DNA of 64,000 nt from Sporomusaceae bacterium (GCA_018434355.1 JAHDPL010000027.1:89922-153921), one strand, 5' to 3'. Shown: positions 54,423 to 63,796, counted from the stretch's first letter. The notes: generated from the letters alone by a model not told the origin. A program made the numbers and translations.

Positions 54423-54580
54423 TCTCGTTCGAGCTTTAGCACTGTACATCGTAGAGCATTTACGCTCAGCCACCTTATGTAAAACCTTATGCCGGTAATA
54501 CCTGTTCTACCCATTGGCGTCTTTCGACATTTCCGGGCAGTGGCCTGTGTTCATACAGGAGCCTCACCTAACGAGGAAGT
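54423..54580 (-). ncRNA. M-box (ykoK) magnesium riboswitch
   Basis: The minus strand has the conserved elements in order: GTTAGGTGAGGCTCCT, ACTGCCCGGAAATGTC, ACGCCAATGGGT, GGCATAAGG, and CAGTGCTAAAGCTC. The P1 helix closes between CCTCGTT and AACGAG. The M-box folds around Mg2+ and, at high Mg2+, favours the downstream terminator. Known targets are mostly MgtE, CorA and MgtA; here it precedes an ABC transporter. Confidence 0.93.
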
Positions 54581-54623
54581 TTATTCTGTTTACAATCATC
54601 TTGCGCCGAATTCGTCAAATAAA

Positions 54624-54664
54624 TGGCACAGTGCCAATTTAGCACTATAGCAACTTCTTGTCAA
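54624..54664 (-). promoter_or_regulatory. Promoter of the M-box transcript with palindrome at the start site
   Basis: TTGACA (54664-54659), 17 nt, TAAATT (54641-54636). Immediately after, the 13-nt perfect palindrome TGGCACTGTGCCA (54636-54624) covers the likely transcription start and may be a repressor operator. Confidence 0.7.
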
Positions 54665-54702
54665 TAAAGATTTTTTAAATTTCCACGCCTGCAATCATTT
54701 TC

Positions 54703-55755
54703 TTACAGCGTCACCGCTACCCCTTTGGCATACCTGTCCAACAACTCGTCAAACCGGCTGAGGTAGGAAAAATCGTTGACTCCGCGGCGGTTTTGCGCTT
54801 CGGTCACCAGCTCGACCACCTTGTCGTTGAACGGGGTGGCGATGCCGGTCTCACGGCCCTTGCGGCAGATGATGCCGTTGATGAACTCGATCTCGCAGTC
54901 GCGCCCCTTTTCCAGGTCCTGCAGCATGCTGGCCTTCAGCTCGACATGTTGGCCCCAGATTTTTTTGTACAGCGGCATTTTGGACGGGATTTCCGCTGGA
55001 TCGTTGAACTCGAACGACTCCATGTCTTCGCCCTGCATCCTGGCCAGCCGGATCCCCTGGGCGTGGCTGACCTTGATACACTCGTCGGCGATGAATGCCA
55101 GGCAGGTCATCGCTTTCGGGTCGTACAGCACGTTGCCGAAAGTGCAGCCGAGCGCCGCCGACATGCCGCTGAACGTCGCGTTCATCAGCACTTTGGCCCA
55201 ACGGATGCCGGTCAGGTTCGACAGAATCTCCGTCGTCCCTACGCATTGCAAATACTCTTTGACTGCTTCCAGTCGTGGACGTAGCACACCGTCCAGTTCG
55301 CCGATCTCAAAGGCGAACTTTTTTACTGCTTCCTGCGTGGTGGTCAGTCGTGACAGACCCGGCCCCAGCCAGGTCGCGCCGAAACCGACCGCACCGCCGA
55401 TGGTGCGTTCGCGCCCCACCACTTCGGCCACGCTTTCTTCGGGAATCCCGTTCTGCAACGTGCATACGATGCTTGCCTCGTGCAGAAACGGCAGCAGGCC
55501 TTTCAACACAACGCGGTTGGTGGTCTGCTTGTTGAGCAGAAACACCAGGTCATAGTGGCCACTCATCTGATCCGGTGTATAGGCCCGCACCGGCACATTC
55601 AGTTCGATAAAACCGGTTACGGTAGCGCCTTTTTCATTCAGTGCAGAGACATTTTCCTGGTTGACGTCGATCAGGTCGACTTCTTTTCCCTGCTTGTTCA
55701 TAAATGCGCCGACGATCGTGCCGAGTGAACCGGCGCCGATGATTGCTACTCTCAT
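54703..55755 (-). CDS. Ketopantoate-reductase-like (ApbA/PanE) dehydrogenase 1
   Basis: 350 residues. NAD(P)-binding IIGAGSLGTIVG at the N-terminus; C-terminal helical domain with NLTGIRWAKVLMNATFSGMSAALGCTFGN, where the Lys is the expected catalytic residue. Similar along its whole length (over half identical) to the protein at 57531, including CTLQNGIPE and GRERTIGGAVGFGATWL. It is last in the BKACE operon. A true pantoate role is unlikely in this setting; oxidation of a hydroxy acid or reduction of a keto acid is more likely. Confidence 0.85.
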   Translation of the reverse strand: MRVAIIGAGSLGTIVGAFMNKQGKEVDLIDVNQENVSALNEKGATVTGFIELNVPVRAYTPDQMSGHYDLVFLLNKQTTNRVVLKGLLPFLHEASIVCTLQNGIPEESVAEVVGRERTIGGAVGFGATWLGPGLSRLTTTQEAVKKFAFEIGELDGVLRPRLEAVKEYLQCVGTTEILSNLTGIRWAKVLMNATFSGMSAALGCTFGNVLYDPKAMTCLAFIADECIKVSHAQGIRLARMQGEDMESFEFNDPAEIPSKMPLYKKIWGQHVELKASMLQDLEKGRDCEIEFINGIICRKGRETGIATPFNDKVVELVTEAQNRRGVNDFSYLSRFDELLDRYAKGVAVTL

Positions 55756-55800
55756 ATCCATTTTCTCCTCGTTTCCTTTGTAATCGCAGCCCAACATCAA

Positions 55801-57366
55801 TTATTTGCCGGGGGCCAGCGCCAGTTTTTCCTTGGCCTTTTCATCCGATTCCTGTTGGATCCGTCTGGCCACTTCTTTGGTCGACTCGCTGGCTTCGGGT
55901 TCAAAATACGCCTCGTAAGACTCCTTGGGCGGCGCACTGGTTGCAAATACGGCGATCAGCACCGCGACAAGCGACAAAGCAGCGCCGACGACAAACGGAT
56001 TGGTCGCATTCATGACTCTTGCCGCAATAAACCCGACTGTGCCGATGACAATCCCGGCATAGGCGCCGGACCGGTTCATCCGCTTCCAGAACAGGCCGAA
56101 CCACACTGGCCACATGAACGCCGCGCCAAACGCGCCGTATACATAGGTGAAGCCCATCGCCAGCAGCATCGGCGGTTTGATCGCGCTGAGCACCGCAACG
56201 ATCCCTAGCAGGAACACGGAAATCCGCAGGTGGTTCGTCGCTTTGGCTTCATTGATTTCCCGATTGGGGAACAGGGCGCGATAGATGTCGTAGTAGATTG
56301 ATGTGCCGCAATGCAGCAGCATCGAGTTGGCGGTGGAAACCGACGCCGCCATGATTGCAATCAGCGTCATCGCACCAACGAGCGGCGGCGCATATTGCTG
56401 AACGATCAACGGCATGATGTAGTCGGTGGTCTTGCCGGCCGGTAAGCTGGGCAACAGAGCTTTCGCGCCGAGGCCGATGATGATCAGGCAGATGAAGATC
56501 GGAATCAGCACGATAACCGTCCACATCATCTGCAGTACTGCGGCTTTAGTGTTTTTCGGCGCCATGAAACGAGCGATCCAGTGCGGCGAAACCGATGCGC
56601 CCATCGCATTGGCCATGAAAATCGCCATCAGCGCGCCCCAACCGAAGCTGCCTTCCGGCGTCAACATGATGCCCGCCTTCATCGGCGGTCCGCCGACGTT
56701 TACCGGCGCGGTTGTGACCGCCACCGCATCAAGGATATTGCCGATCCCGCCGGTTGCCGTCAGTACGGCCCACAAGCCAAAGGCCAAACCGACCAGAATC
56801 AAAATGGCGTTGACGGTATCGGTGGCCGCAACCGACCAAAAACCGCCGGTACAGGTCATGATCAAAAACACCAGAAAGCCGAAAATCGCCCATTCATAAG
56901 GAATGCCGGTAATCGTGCTGAACACGATGCCAAATCCGACCACTTGCAAGTGTGAGAAAATAAAATATCCCACAAACATCAGTACAGCTACGATCAATTG
57001 CAAATAGCTGACTTTTTGGAACGGTTCATAGCGCATGCGGATAAATTCGGGAAAGGTCCGCGCCGGCATTTCCGGCCGCCGGACTTTGTAGGCCAAAATC
57101 GGCATGATCGCAGTTGCCAGAAACCATCCCGCCACCCAGCCGATGATCGCGGCGATGCCGGTTCGATAGAGAAAACCGGGCACGCCCATGACCGAAGCCA
57201 CGCTGACCCAGGTGGCTACTGAGGTACCGACGCCGAGCAACAGGCCCATCCGATGGCCGCCGGTCGTGAAGTCCGACAGGCTTTCCACCTGCTGCGAGCT
57301 TTTCCAGCTCGTCCAGGCCAAAAATACGACATAAAGGCCGAAGACAATAATATAGGAAATATCCAT
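55801..57366 (-). CDS. Sodium:solute symporter (SSS family)
   Basis: 521 residues, 13 predicted membrane segments: SLSDFTTGGHRMGLLLGVGTSVATWVSVASVMG, TCTGGFWSVAATDTVNAILI, MAASVSTANSMLL. The C-terminal 45 residues are hydrophilic and rich in Glu/Lys. Uptake of an organic acid or similar solute for the operon. GAAGGAGG lies before the ATG, inside the end of the small gene upstream. Confidence 0.9.
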   Translation of the reverse strand: MDISYIIVFGLYVVFLAWTSWKSSQQVESLSDFTTGGHRMGLLLGVGTSVATWVSVASVMGVPGFLYRTGIAAIIGWVAGWFLATAIMPILAYKVRRPEMPARTFPEFIRMRYEPFQKVSYLQLIVAVLMFVGYFIFSHLQVVGFGIVFSTITGIPYEWAIFGFLVFLIMTCTGGFWSVAATDTVNAILILVGLAFGLWAVLTATGGIGNILDAVAVTTAPVNVGGPPMKAGIMLTPEGSFGWGALMAIFMANAMGASVSPHWIARFMAPKNTKAAVLQMMWTVIVLIPIFICLIIIGLGAKALLPSLPAGKTTDYIMPLIVQQYAPPLVGAMTLIAIMAASVSTANSMLLHCGTSIYYDIYRALFPNREINEAKATNHLRISVFLLGIVAVLSAIKPPMLLAMGFTYVYGAFGAAFMWPVWFGLFWKRMNRSGAYAGIVIGTVGFIAARVMNATNPFVVGAALSLVAVLIAVFATSAPPKESYEAYFEPEASESTKEVARRIQQESDEKAKEKLALAPGK

Positions 57367-57369
57367 CCG

Positions 57370-57516
57370 TCAAGCCTCCTTCTTCTCGTAACTGAACAGG
57401 CTGCCGGTCGCTCCCCAGCGTTTGACGCCGGAATCCTCGATTTTTTTGCACAGGATCAGTGCGACCACGATGACAAATAAAATACTGCCGCCCCAAAATG
57501 ATAGAGCAATGGCCAT
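57370..57516 (-). CDS. Small symporter-associated membrane protein, 48 residues
   Basis: One N-terminal membrane helix (LSFWGGSILFVIVVALILC) and a charged cytoplasmic tail. ATG 57516 with AAGGAGGGG upstream; it ends 3 nt before the symporter start. Tiny proteins directly upstream of SSS symporters are a known pattern of accessory subunits. Too short for most ORF calling. Confidence 0.75.
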   Translation of the reverse strand: MAIALSFWGGSILFVIVVALILCKKIEDSGVKRWGATGSLFSYEKKEA

Positions 57517-57530
57517 GTATTTCCCCTCCT

Positions 57531-58559
57531 TTATTTTGCCTGGGCGATGATTTCGTCAAATCGCGCCAGGTTGCCGAAATCGGTGACGGTTCGCTGGGCT
57601 TCAGCCTGCTTGACGATTTCGACCACCTTGTCATTGAACGGGGTGGCGATATTGCATTCGCGGCCGCTACGGCAGACGACGCCGTTGATATAGTCGATTT
57701 CGGTATTGTTGCCTTTTTCCAGGTCCTGCAACATACTTGCCTTGTTGTTGTGCCGGCCCCAGACTTTTCGGTATAAATCCATTTTGCCGGCGATATCGGC
57801 TTTGCTGCGAAGTTCAAGCGACTCCATATCGGCGCCCTGCATCTCCACCATCCGGTAGCCTTTGCCATGACAAACCTTGATTGTTTCATCGGCGATATGG
57901 GCGATGCAGGTCATCGCCTTTTCGTCCGCCAGCAGATCGCGGAAGCTGCAGCCGAGCGCCGCCGACATGCCGCTGAAGGTCGCGTTCATCAATAGTTTTG
58001 TCCAGCGGATTCCCATCAGGTTGGTCAGAATCGTGGTTCCACCGGCGGCGGACAGGATTTCCTTCACCTTTTCCAGCCTTGGCCGGACTACGCCATCCAG
58101 TTCGCCGATTTCAAAGGCGAATTTCTCCACCGCTTCCAGCGTCGAAGTCAGTTCCGACACGCCGGGCCGCAGCCAGGTCGCGCCAAATCCCACTGCGCCG
58201 CCGATAGTGCGTTCGCGACCGACGATCGCCGCCACGCTGTCTTCGGGAATCCCGTTCTGCAGTGTGCAGACGATGCTGTCTGCATGGATGTGCGGCAGTA
58301 AACGGGGCAGCGCCGCCGCATTGGCGGTCTGTTTCGTCAGCAACAGCACCAGATCGTATTCACCTTGCATCTCATGCGGCGTCAGGGCCGTCACCGGCCA
58401 ATTCAGTTCGAGATTGCCGGTCACGCTGGCGCCATGGGCATTCAGCGCGTCTACGTTTGCTTGATAGGAATCGATTAAGTCGACTGATTTACCGTTTTTC
58501 GTCATCAGCGCCCCTATGATTATACCGAGGGCGCCTGCTCCCAGGATAGCGGTTCGCAC
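57531..58559 (-). CDS. Ketopantoate-reductase-like (ApbA/PanE) dehydrogenase 2
   Basis: 342 residues. LGAGALGIIIGALMT nucleotide loop, CTLQNGIPEDSV, NLMGIRWTKLLMNATFSGMSAALGC. A paralogue of the protein at 54703; the two flank the symporter genes. Two such enzymes in one operon suggest two related dehydrogenation steps or two stereoisomers of one substrate. Confidence 0.85.
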   Translation of the reverse strand: MRTAILGAGALGIIIGALMTKNGKSVDLIDSYQANVDALNAHGASVTGNLELNWPVTALTPHEMQGEYDLVLLLTKQTANAAALPRLLPHIHADSIVCTLQNGIPEDSVAAIVGRERTIGGAVGFGATWLRPGVSELTSTLEAVEKFAFEIGELDGVVRPRLEKVKEILSAAGGTTILTNLMGIRWTKLLMNATFSGMSAALGCSFRDLLADEKAMTCIAHIADETIKVCHGKGYRMVEMQGADMESLELRSKADIAGKMDLYRKVWGRHNNKASMLQDLEKGNNTEIDYINGVVCRSGRECNIATPFNDKVVEIVKQAEAQRTVTDFGNLARFDEIIAQAK

Positions 58560-58580
58560 AATTGTTCCCCCTGTTTCCGT

Positions 58581-59510
58581 TTAAAAATTGACCTTGTCGT
58601 TGCCCTTCAGCGATAGAATTTCGCGCGCTTCATCGGGCGTGGCGATTTCCAGGCCCAATCTTTCAGCGATCTCGCGAATCTGCGTCACTTGTTCGCCGCT
58701 GGATTTAGCCAGCACGCCGGGACGCAGGTAGACGTTGTCCTCCAGGCCGACCCGGGCATTGCCGCCCATCGTCAGCGCGGCGGTCACCATCGGGAACTGC
58801 GACTTGCCGGCGGCGGCGCAGGACCACACGAAATCGCCGATCTGTTCGCGGGCCGTCTTGACCATGTAGGCCAAGTTTTCCACCGTGGCCGGAATGCCGC
58901 CCAGGATGCCCATGACAAACTGCAGGTAGACCGGTTTTTTCACCAGGCCCTTATTGATAAAATAGGCGATGTTGTTGATCATGCCGACATCGTAGACTTC
59001 GAATTCGGGCCGGATATCGTACTGATTCATCGTGTCGATGTAATATTCCATCCCGGCGAAGGTATTGGAGAATATCAGGTCATAAGTGCCTTGCAGGTAG
59101 GAAACTTCCCAGTCGAACTTCGGGTTCTTCAGTTTCGTCGCCAGATCGGCGAACACGAAATTGACTGAACCGGCATTGCAAGAAGCCAGTTCCGGTTTCA
59201 GCTGCACCACCGGGGCCAACCGTTGTTCTTTGGACATCATCAGCGAACCGCCGGTCGTGATGCAGACCACGGCGTCGCACTGACGTTTGATCGACGATAC
59301 GATGTCGGTCATGATGCCGATATCAGGCGTCGGTTTCGAGTCTTCGGGATTACGGGCATGCACGTGCACTACCGCCGCCCCGGCCGCATGGGCCGTTACC
59401 GCATCAGCGATGATCTGATCCGGCGTCGCCGGGAAATAGGGACTGAGGCTCGGCGTGTGCGTAGCACCCGTCACCGCCGCCGTAATGATGATTTTCTGTG
59501 TCTTGGCCAT
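58581..59510 (-). CDS. BKACE (DUF849) beta-keto acid cleavage enzyme
   Basis: 309 residues. TIM-barrel family that uses zinc and acetyl-CoA to cleave beta-keto acids into acetoacetate and a CoA ester (or the reverse condensation). Motifs: ITAAVTGATHTPSLSPYFP, zinc ligands in VVHVHARNPEDSKPTPD, and ITTGGSLMMS. The substrate class cannot be fixed by eye. The ATG at 59510 has GTGGAGG upstream. First gene after the sigma-54 promoter. Confidence 0.92.
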   Translation of the reverse strand: MAKTQKIIITAAVTGATHTPSLSPYFPATPDQIIADAVTAHAAGAAVVHVHARNPEDSKPTPDIGIMTDIVSSIKRQCDAVVCITTGGSLMMSKEQRLAPVVQLKPELASCNAGSVNFVFADLATKLKNPKFDWEVSYLQGTYDLIFSNTFAGMEYYIDTMNQYDIRPEFEVYDVGMINNIAYFINKGLVKKPVYLQFVMGILGGIPATVENLAYMVKTAREQIGDFVWSCAAAGKSQFPMVTAALTMGGNARVGLEDNVYLRPGVLAKSSGEQVTQIREIAERLGLEIATPDEAREILSLKGNDKVNF

Positions 59511-59617
59511 CCTGTTCCTCCACTTTCTGCTCTGCAATGTTTTGCTTGCGTGCTTCCGACAAACGTCACGAGTCTGCAGCCTCGTTTCGTCTATCAGTTC
59601 CACTGCCTGCACTATAA

Positions 59618-59633
59618 AGCAAGATGCGTGCCA
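59618..59633 (-). promoter_or_regulatory. Consensus sigma-54 promoter of the BKACE operon
   Basis: The minus strand reads TGGCACGCATCTTGCT, a full match to TGGCACG-N4-TTGCT, about 108 nt before the BKACE start. Confidence 0.93.
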
Positions 59634-59755
59634 AGTGAAAAAACAGCTCGCCAAAGCGCAGCTCTATCTGCCGAAATCGCAGGAATAACAACGGATTTGC
59701 CTTGTTGCCACTTTATCGGAAACTACCAACGGGACACGGCATGAATCGCGTTTCA

Positions 59756-59777
59756 AGTGTCAGTCAGCACTGACACT
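59756..59777. promoter_or_regulatory. Probable activator site of the BKACE operon
   Basis: Perfect inverted repeat AGTGTCAGT, 4 nt, ACTGACACT, about 130 bp upstream of the sigma-54 promoter. The likely binding site of the activator encoded at 59901-61250. It differs from the GTTG-N8-CAAC sites of the isethionate operon. Confidence 0.7.
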
Positions 59778-59820
59778 CAAGAATCCCGCCGCCACGAAAA
59801 ATCACCCGATCGCCAGCACA

Positions 59821-59867
59821 ATAAAACAAAGAGGGACGATGTAAGTCTGCGCTTACATCGTCCCTCT
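59821..59867 (-). terminator. Terminator of the second sigma-54 activator gene
   Basis: A perfect 16-bp stem (AGAGGGACGATGTAAG and reverse complement) with a 6-nt loop, then TTGTTTTAT on the minus strand, about 35 nt after the stop codon. Confidence 0.88.
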
Positions 59868-59900
59868 GCACTTACACTCATGACAGTTTTTTCTGAAAAA

Positions 59901-61250
59901 TCATTTTATGCCGAGCCGGCGCATTTTTTGATACAGTAGCGGTCTGGCGATATTCAGCAATTCGGCGGCTTTCGTCTTGTTGCCCTGGGCGGCGTTCAGC
60001 GCATTTTCAATCACTTCTTTCTCGGTGGCCGCCTTTGCCGCCTCAATGCCCTGGCCAACCATCAGCGGCGGCCGGTCTTTAATTTTCGCCGCCAGCCATT
60101 CGAAATGCCGCGCTTCCAGCAAATTACTGTTCCATTGATTAATCGCCCGTTCGATGGCGTGCTCCAGTTCGCGGATATTGCCCGGCCACTGGTACTTCAG
60201 CATCAGCTCCAGCGCGTCCGGCGCGATGCCGACACAGCCGAGACCGGCCTGGTCACCGTACACCTCGGCAAACTTTTCCGCCAACAGCGGAATGTCGGCT
60301 TTGCGTTCGCGTAGCGGCGGCAGTTTGATCGGAATCACGTTCAGCCGGAAATACAGGTCGGAGCGGAAGCTGCCCGACTTCACCAACTCTTCCAGGTTGT
60401 CGTTGGTAGCCGCCACGATCCGCACGTCCACCGGAATCGTGTCCGCGCCGCCCACTCGCTCAAACTCCTTTTCCTGCAGCACCCGCAGCAGTTTCGCCTG
60501 GGCCGACAGCGACAGTTGGCTGATCTCGTCAAGGAACAACGTCCCTTTGTCCGCCTGCTCGAACTTGCCTTTCTTGCCGCTTTTGCGCGCGCCGGTGAAA
60601 GCGCCTTCTTCGTAGCCGAACAGCTCCGATTCGATCAGTTCCTGAGGAATCGCCGCACAGTTCAGCTTAACGAAAGGGTAATGGGCCCGGCGACTTTCCT
60701 GGTGCAACGAGTGGGCGACCAGCTCCTTGCCGGTACCGGTCTCGCCCTGGATCAACACAGTAGACTTGGCCGAAGCCGCCGCATGGAGAATCGCCGCCCG
60801 GATCTCCTTGGCTACGACGCTGGAACCAATAATGTCATTCAGACCATAGCGTGCACCGGAGTACTTCTTCACTTTTTCCTTATAATAATCGAGCTGACTC
60901 TGCAGCTCCTTGATCGATTCAAACAGTTTCTCGGCGACTTCGAACACCTGGTAGGACATCGCGCCGATCACAGCCCCGTCCTTCACGAGCGGCAGCCGGT
61001 TGCAGATGAGCGGTTTGCCTTGATGGTAAAACACGTCGCCCCAGATCGGTCGGCCGGTCTCCACCACCTGCGGCAACTTGCTGGTCGGCACGATTTCCTT
61101 GATGTCGCAGCCGACAAGCGCTTCCGGGTCCAGTCCCCGCGACCGCGCGTACTTTTCCTCGATAAAAACGATGCGGGACTGGTGATCCACCACGACCAAC
61201 CCCCACATGTGGGCAAATACCTGCTTCATGATGTCACTGTGCTTTGCCAT
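59901..61250 (-). CDS. Sigma-54-dependent activator with PAS domain, likely regulator of the BKACE operon
   Basis: 449 residues: PAS (about 10-110, with LICNRLPLV near its end), coiled coil (FESIKELQSQLDYYKEKVKK), AAA+ domain with GETGTGKE, GYEEGAFTGA (canonical sigma-54 loop) and GTLFLDEISQL, and a C-terminal helix-turn-helix (NKTKAAELLNIARPLLYQKM). GGAGGGG precedes the ATG. It probably activates the promoter at 59618. Confidence 0.92.
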   Translation of the reverse strand: MAKHSDIMKQVFAHMWGLVVVDHQSRIVFIEEKYARSRGLDPEALVGCDIKEIVPTSKLPQVVETGRPIWGDVFYHQGKPLICNRLPLVKDGAVIGAMSYQVFEVAEKLFESIKELQSQLDYYKEKVKKYSGARYGLNDIIGSSVVAKEIRAAILHAAASAKSTVLIQGETGTGKELVAHSLHQESRRAHYPFVKLNCAAIPQELIESELFGYEEGAFTGARKSGKKGKFEQADKGTLFLDEISQLSLSAQAKLLRVLQEKEFERVGGADTIPVDVRIVAATNDNLEELVKSGSFRSDLYFRLNVIPIKLPPLRERKADIPLLAEKFAEVYGDQAGLGCVGIAPDALELMLKYQWPGNIRELEHAIERAINQWNSNLLEARHFEWLAAKIKDRPPLMVGQGIEAAKAATEKEVIENALNAAQGNKTKAAELLNIARPLLYQKMRRLGIK

Positions 61251-61349
61251 GCGTTCCCCTCCATCCCTATTCACATTACCACAAAAAATCCTGGCTGAAT
61301 AGGAAATATTCTGTCCGGGGAGGATTTCGCCGGCAAGCATGGAAGTCTA

Positions 61350-62195
61350 TCAGTAATCGCCGCCTGACATCCGGCGGGCCATCTGATCGAGCTTCTGGGC
61401 CGTTTCGCTGGCATGCTGCACCGCTTCCGTCACCTGGGTGATCGCCGAAGCGACCTGGTTGATCACTTCATCGACATGGGCGACATGGCTGTGAGTTTCT
61501 TCGCTGTCTGCCTGAATACTGCGCACCATGCTATCGATTTTTTTGATCGAATCGGTGCTCATATGGGCCAGCTTGCGGATTTCTTCGGCCACTACGCCAA
61601 AGCCGCGCCCCTGCTCGCCAACTCGCGCCGCTTCGATCGCTGCGTTCAGTCCCAGCAGATTGGTTTGTCCGGCAATCGTCTTGATCAGGCCAAGCACTTG
61701 ATCCATTTCAGCGACCCGCTTTTGCGCCGCTACGGCGGTCTGCGTCATCTGCCGCAGGTTTGCCGCGATTTCCTCCGTCTGGGCGGAAATTTCCTCTGAT
61801 GTCCCGGCCAGACTGCTGACCGCATCCGACAGACTGCCTGCCAGAGCGGTCAACGCTTCTTGCTGCTCCACCGACTGGCTGACCGCCATCACGCCGATGA
61901 TTTCGCCCAATTCGTTCTTGATCGGTAGCGCCACGACCACATAGGGAACCCCGTAGACATTGGCGTCGATCTTCTTGACGATCCGCTTCTTTTCCGTAAT
62001 CGCCTGATAAGTACCGCTGCCCGGTTTGACTGTGTCGCCCGGCTTCGCCTTTTGGTCGAAACTTTTGGCCGGTTGATAAGCAAGACACTTTTCGGTGTCA
62101 AACAGTCCTACAGCGATGTCTACCTGCATCATCTCGCGCATCAAAGGAACAACATACTTCAACTTCTCTAAAACGGCTTCATCTTCAATACGCAC
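61350..62195 (-). CDS. Cytosolic methyl-accepting chemotaxis-type protein
   Basis: 281 residues. Small N-terminal sensor (PAS/cache-like, about 1-115, with [35 protein letters not shown]) and an MCP signalling domain with the hairpin tip [37 protein letters not shown] sequence. No membrane segment. It may signal to a kinase or act in sensing of the operon's substrate. GTG start 62195 with GAGGAG 9 nt upstream; a TTG at 62234 is possible. Confidence 0.88.
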   Translation of the reverse strand: MRIEDEAVLEKLKYVVPLMREMMQVDIAVGLFDTEKCLAYQPAKSFDQKAKPGDTVKPGSGTYQAITEKKRIVKKIDANVYGVPYVVVALPIKNELGEIIGVMAVSQSVEQQEALTALAGSLSDAVSSLAGTSEEISAQTEEIAANLRQMTQTAVAAQKRVAEMDQVLGLIKTIAGQTNLLGLNAAIEAARVGEQGRGFGVVAEEIRKLAHMSTDSIKKIDSMVRSIQADSEETHSHVAHVDEVINQVASAITQVTEAVQHASETAQKLDQMARRMSGGDY

Positions 62196-62398
62196 GGCAT
62201 CCGACTCCTCTTTTTCTTTTGTGAGCACTGTCAATTGATTTGATTTTATCTGATTCTTTAACCATAATCAACGTAATAATTTAATATTATCAAAATATTT
62301 CCGACGAGTCGTTTTCGCATCACCAACCCCTCGTCAATCCGATGCGTCATTGCATCGAACGGAGTGGGTAAGACTTGAACCACAATGCATATAAAAAA

Positions 62399-62425
62399 GA
62401 CGCCTTCGATTCAATCGAAGGCGTC
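62399..62425. terminator. Bidirectional terminator, hairpin repeat copy 3
   Basis: Arms GACGCCTTCGATT and reverse complement around one base, flanked by AAAAAA on the left and TTTTT on the right, so on the minus strand it ends the CoA-transferase gene. Core identical (in reverse) to copy 2. Confidence 0.88.
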
Positions 62426-62455
62426 TTTTTCATCTTACACTATAGCCAATCCGGC

Positions 62456-63796
62456 TCAGATGCGGTTGCTGCGCCGCCAGATTTTCATCGCCTCGGCCTG
62501 CCGGATCAGATCATCGCGAAAATCCGGATGGGCAATGCTGATGATCTTTTCGGCCCGTTCCCAGGTCGAACTGCCGGCCAGGTTGACTTTGCCCCATTCG
62601 GTGACGAAATAGTGCACCTGGCTGCGGGGAGTGGTGACGATGCCGCCGGTCGGCAACGTCGGCACGACGCGGGAGCTGAGTCGCCCTGTCCTCGGGTCGG
62701 TATAGGTGGAACGGAAACACATGAAACTTTTGCCGCCGCGCGAAGCATAGGCGCCGGTAACGAAATCGAGTTGTCCGCCGCTGCCGCTGATTTGGCGGAT
62801 TCCCGAGGTTTCCGAAGACACTTGCCCGTACAGGTCCGCCTCGATGCAGTTGTTGACGGAAACGAAATTGTCATTTTGAGCGATCACCGCCGGGTCGTTG
62901 GTATAATCGACCGGATAGGACGCCAAAAACGGATTTTGATCGACCCAGTCATACAAACGCCTGCTGCCCAGGCAGAACGTCCAGGCGCCTTTGCCGCAGT
63001 CGGTCTGTTTGCGTCGATTCGTCAGCTTCCCCTTTTCATACATCGTCAGGAAGGCATCCACCAACATCTCGGTATGCATACCAAGGTCGCGGACATCGGA
63101 CTCGGCGATCAGATTGCCAACCGCATTGGGCATACCGCCGATTCCCAGCTGAATCGTCGCCCCGTCGACGATCTCATCGACGATCAGCCGTGCGGCCAGC
63201 ATATCGATTTCATCCGGCTGCGCTGCCGGCAATTCAAGAATCGGCCGGTTATCTCCTTCTACGACAAAATCGACTTCCGAGATGTGGATGCATTCTTCGC
63301 GACCGCCGAGAGCCACCGGCAGCTGGTTGTTCACTTCGACGATGACGGTCCGGGCGGTTTCCAGAATCGCCCGGGTGGCCGAATTCGTCAGTGAGAAATT
63401 GAAATATCCGTGCTTATCCATCGGCGGCGTCATAATCATCGCCACGTCCACTTCCAGGTGATTGCGATAGAAACTCGGCTTGTTGCGGTAGACCATCGGA
63501 ATGAAGTTGCACAGGTTGCGTTCCTGCAGTTTGCGTTCATAGCCACCGAAATGCCAGCTGCAATAGGTAAACGCTTCCCGCTGCGGATCAGTTTCCACCA
63601 CTTGCCGAGGCGCCACGGCTAGTGTGCCGCGAATCTTGACATCCTTTAGCTCGCCTTTGCGTTTTGCCAGCGCTTCGTCAAGCAACATCGGCTGACTCAG
63701 CGTCATGCCGTAATCCACCCAGTCACCCGATTTGATCACCGACACGGCCTCCGCCGCACTGCGCAGTTTGGCGCGATATTCACTCATGGGCTGCAC
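62456..63796 (-). CDS. Acetyl-CoA hydrolase/CoA-transferase family protein (4-hydroxybutyrate or butyryl-CoA type)
   Basis: 446 residues. Family I-like CoA-transferase of the acetyl-CoA hydrolase group: TIQLGIGGMPNAVGNLI and GQVSSETSGIRQISGSGGQLDF, with the active-site Glu in the latter. Moves CoA between acetate and an acyl acid. It may process the CoA ester or acetoacetate made by BKACE, but it lies beyond a terminator and has its own upstream region. GTG start at 63796 with AGGAGG 8 nt upstream. The 200 bp to the window edge show no further supported gene. Confidence 0.9.
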   Translation of the reverse strand: MQPMSEYRAKLRSAAEAVSVIKSGDWVDYGMTLSQPMLLDEALAKRKGELKDVKIRGTLAVAPRQVVETDPQREAFTYCSWHFGGYERKLQERNLCNFIPMVYRNKPSFYRNHLEVDVAMIMTPPMDKHGYFNFSLTNSATRAILETARTVIVEVNNQLPVALGGREECIHISEVDFVVEGDNRPILELPAAQPDEIDMLAARLIVDEIVDGATIQLGIGGMPNAVGNLIAESDVRDLGMHTEMLVDAFLTMYEKGKLTNRRKQTDCGKGAWTFCLGSRRLYDWVDQNPFLASYPVDYTNDPAVIAQNDNFVSVNNCIEADLYGQVSSETSGIRQISGSGGQLDFVTGAYASRGGKSFMCFRSTYTDPRTGRLSSRVVPTLPTGGIVTTPRSQVHYFVTEWGKVNLAGSSTWERAEKIISIAHPDFRDDLIRQAEAMKIWRRSNRI

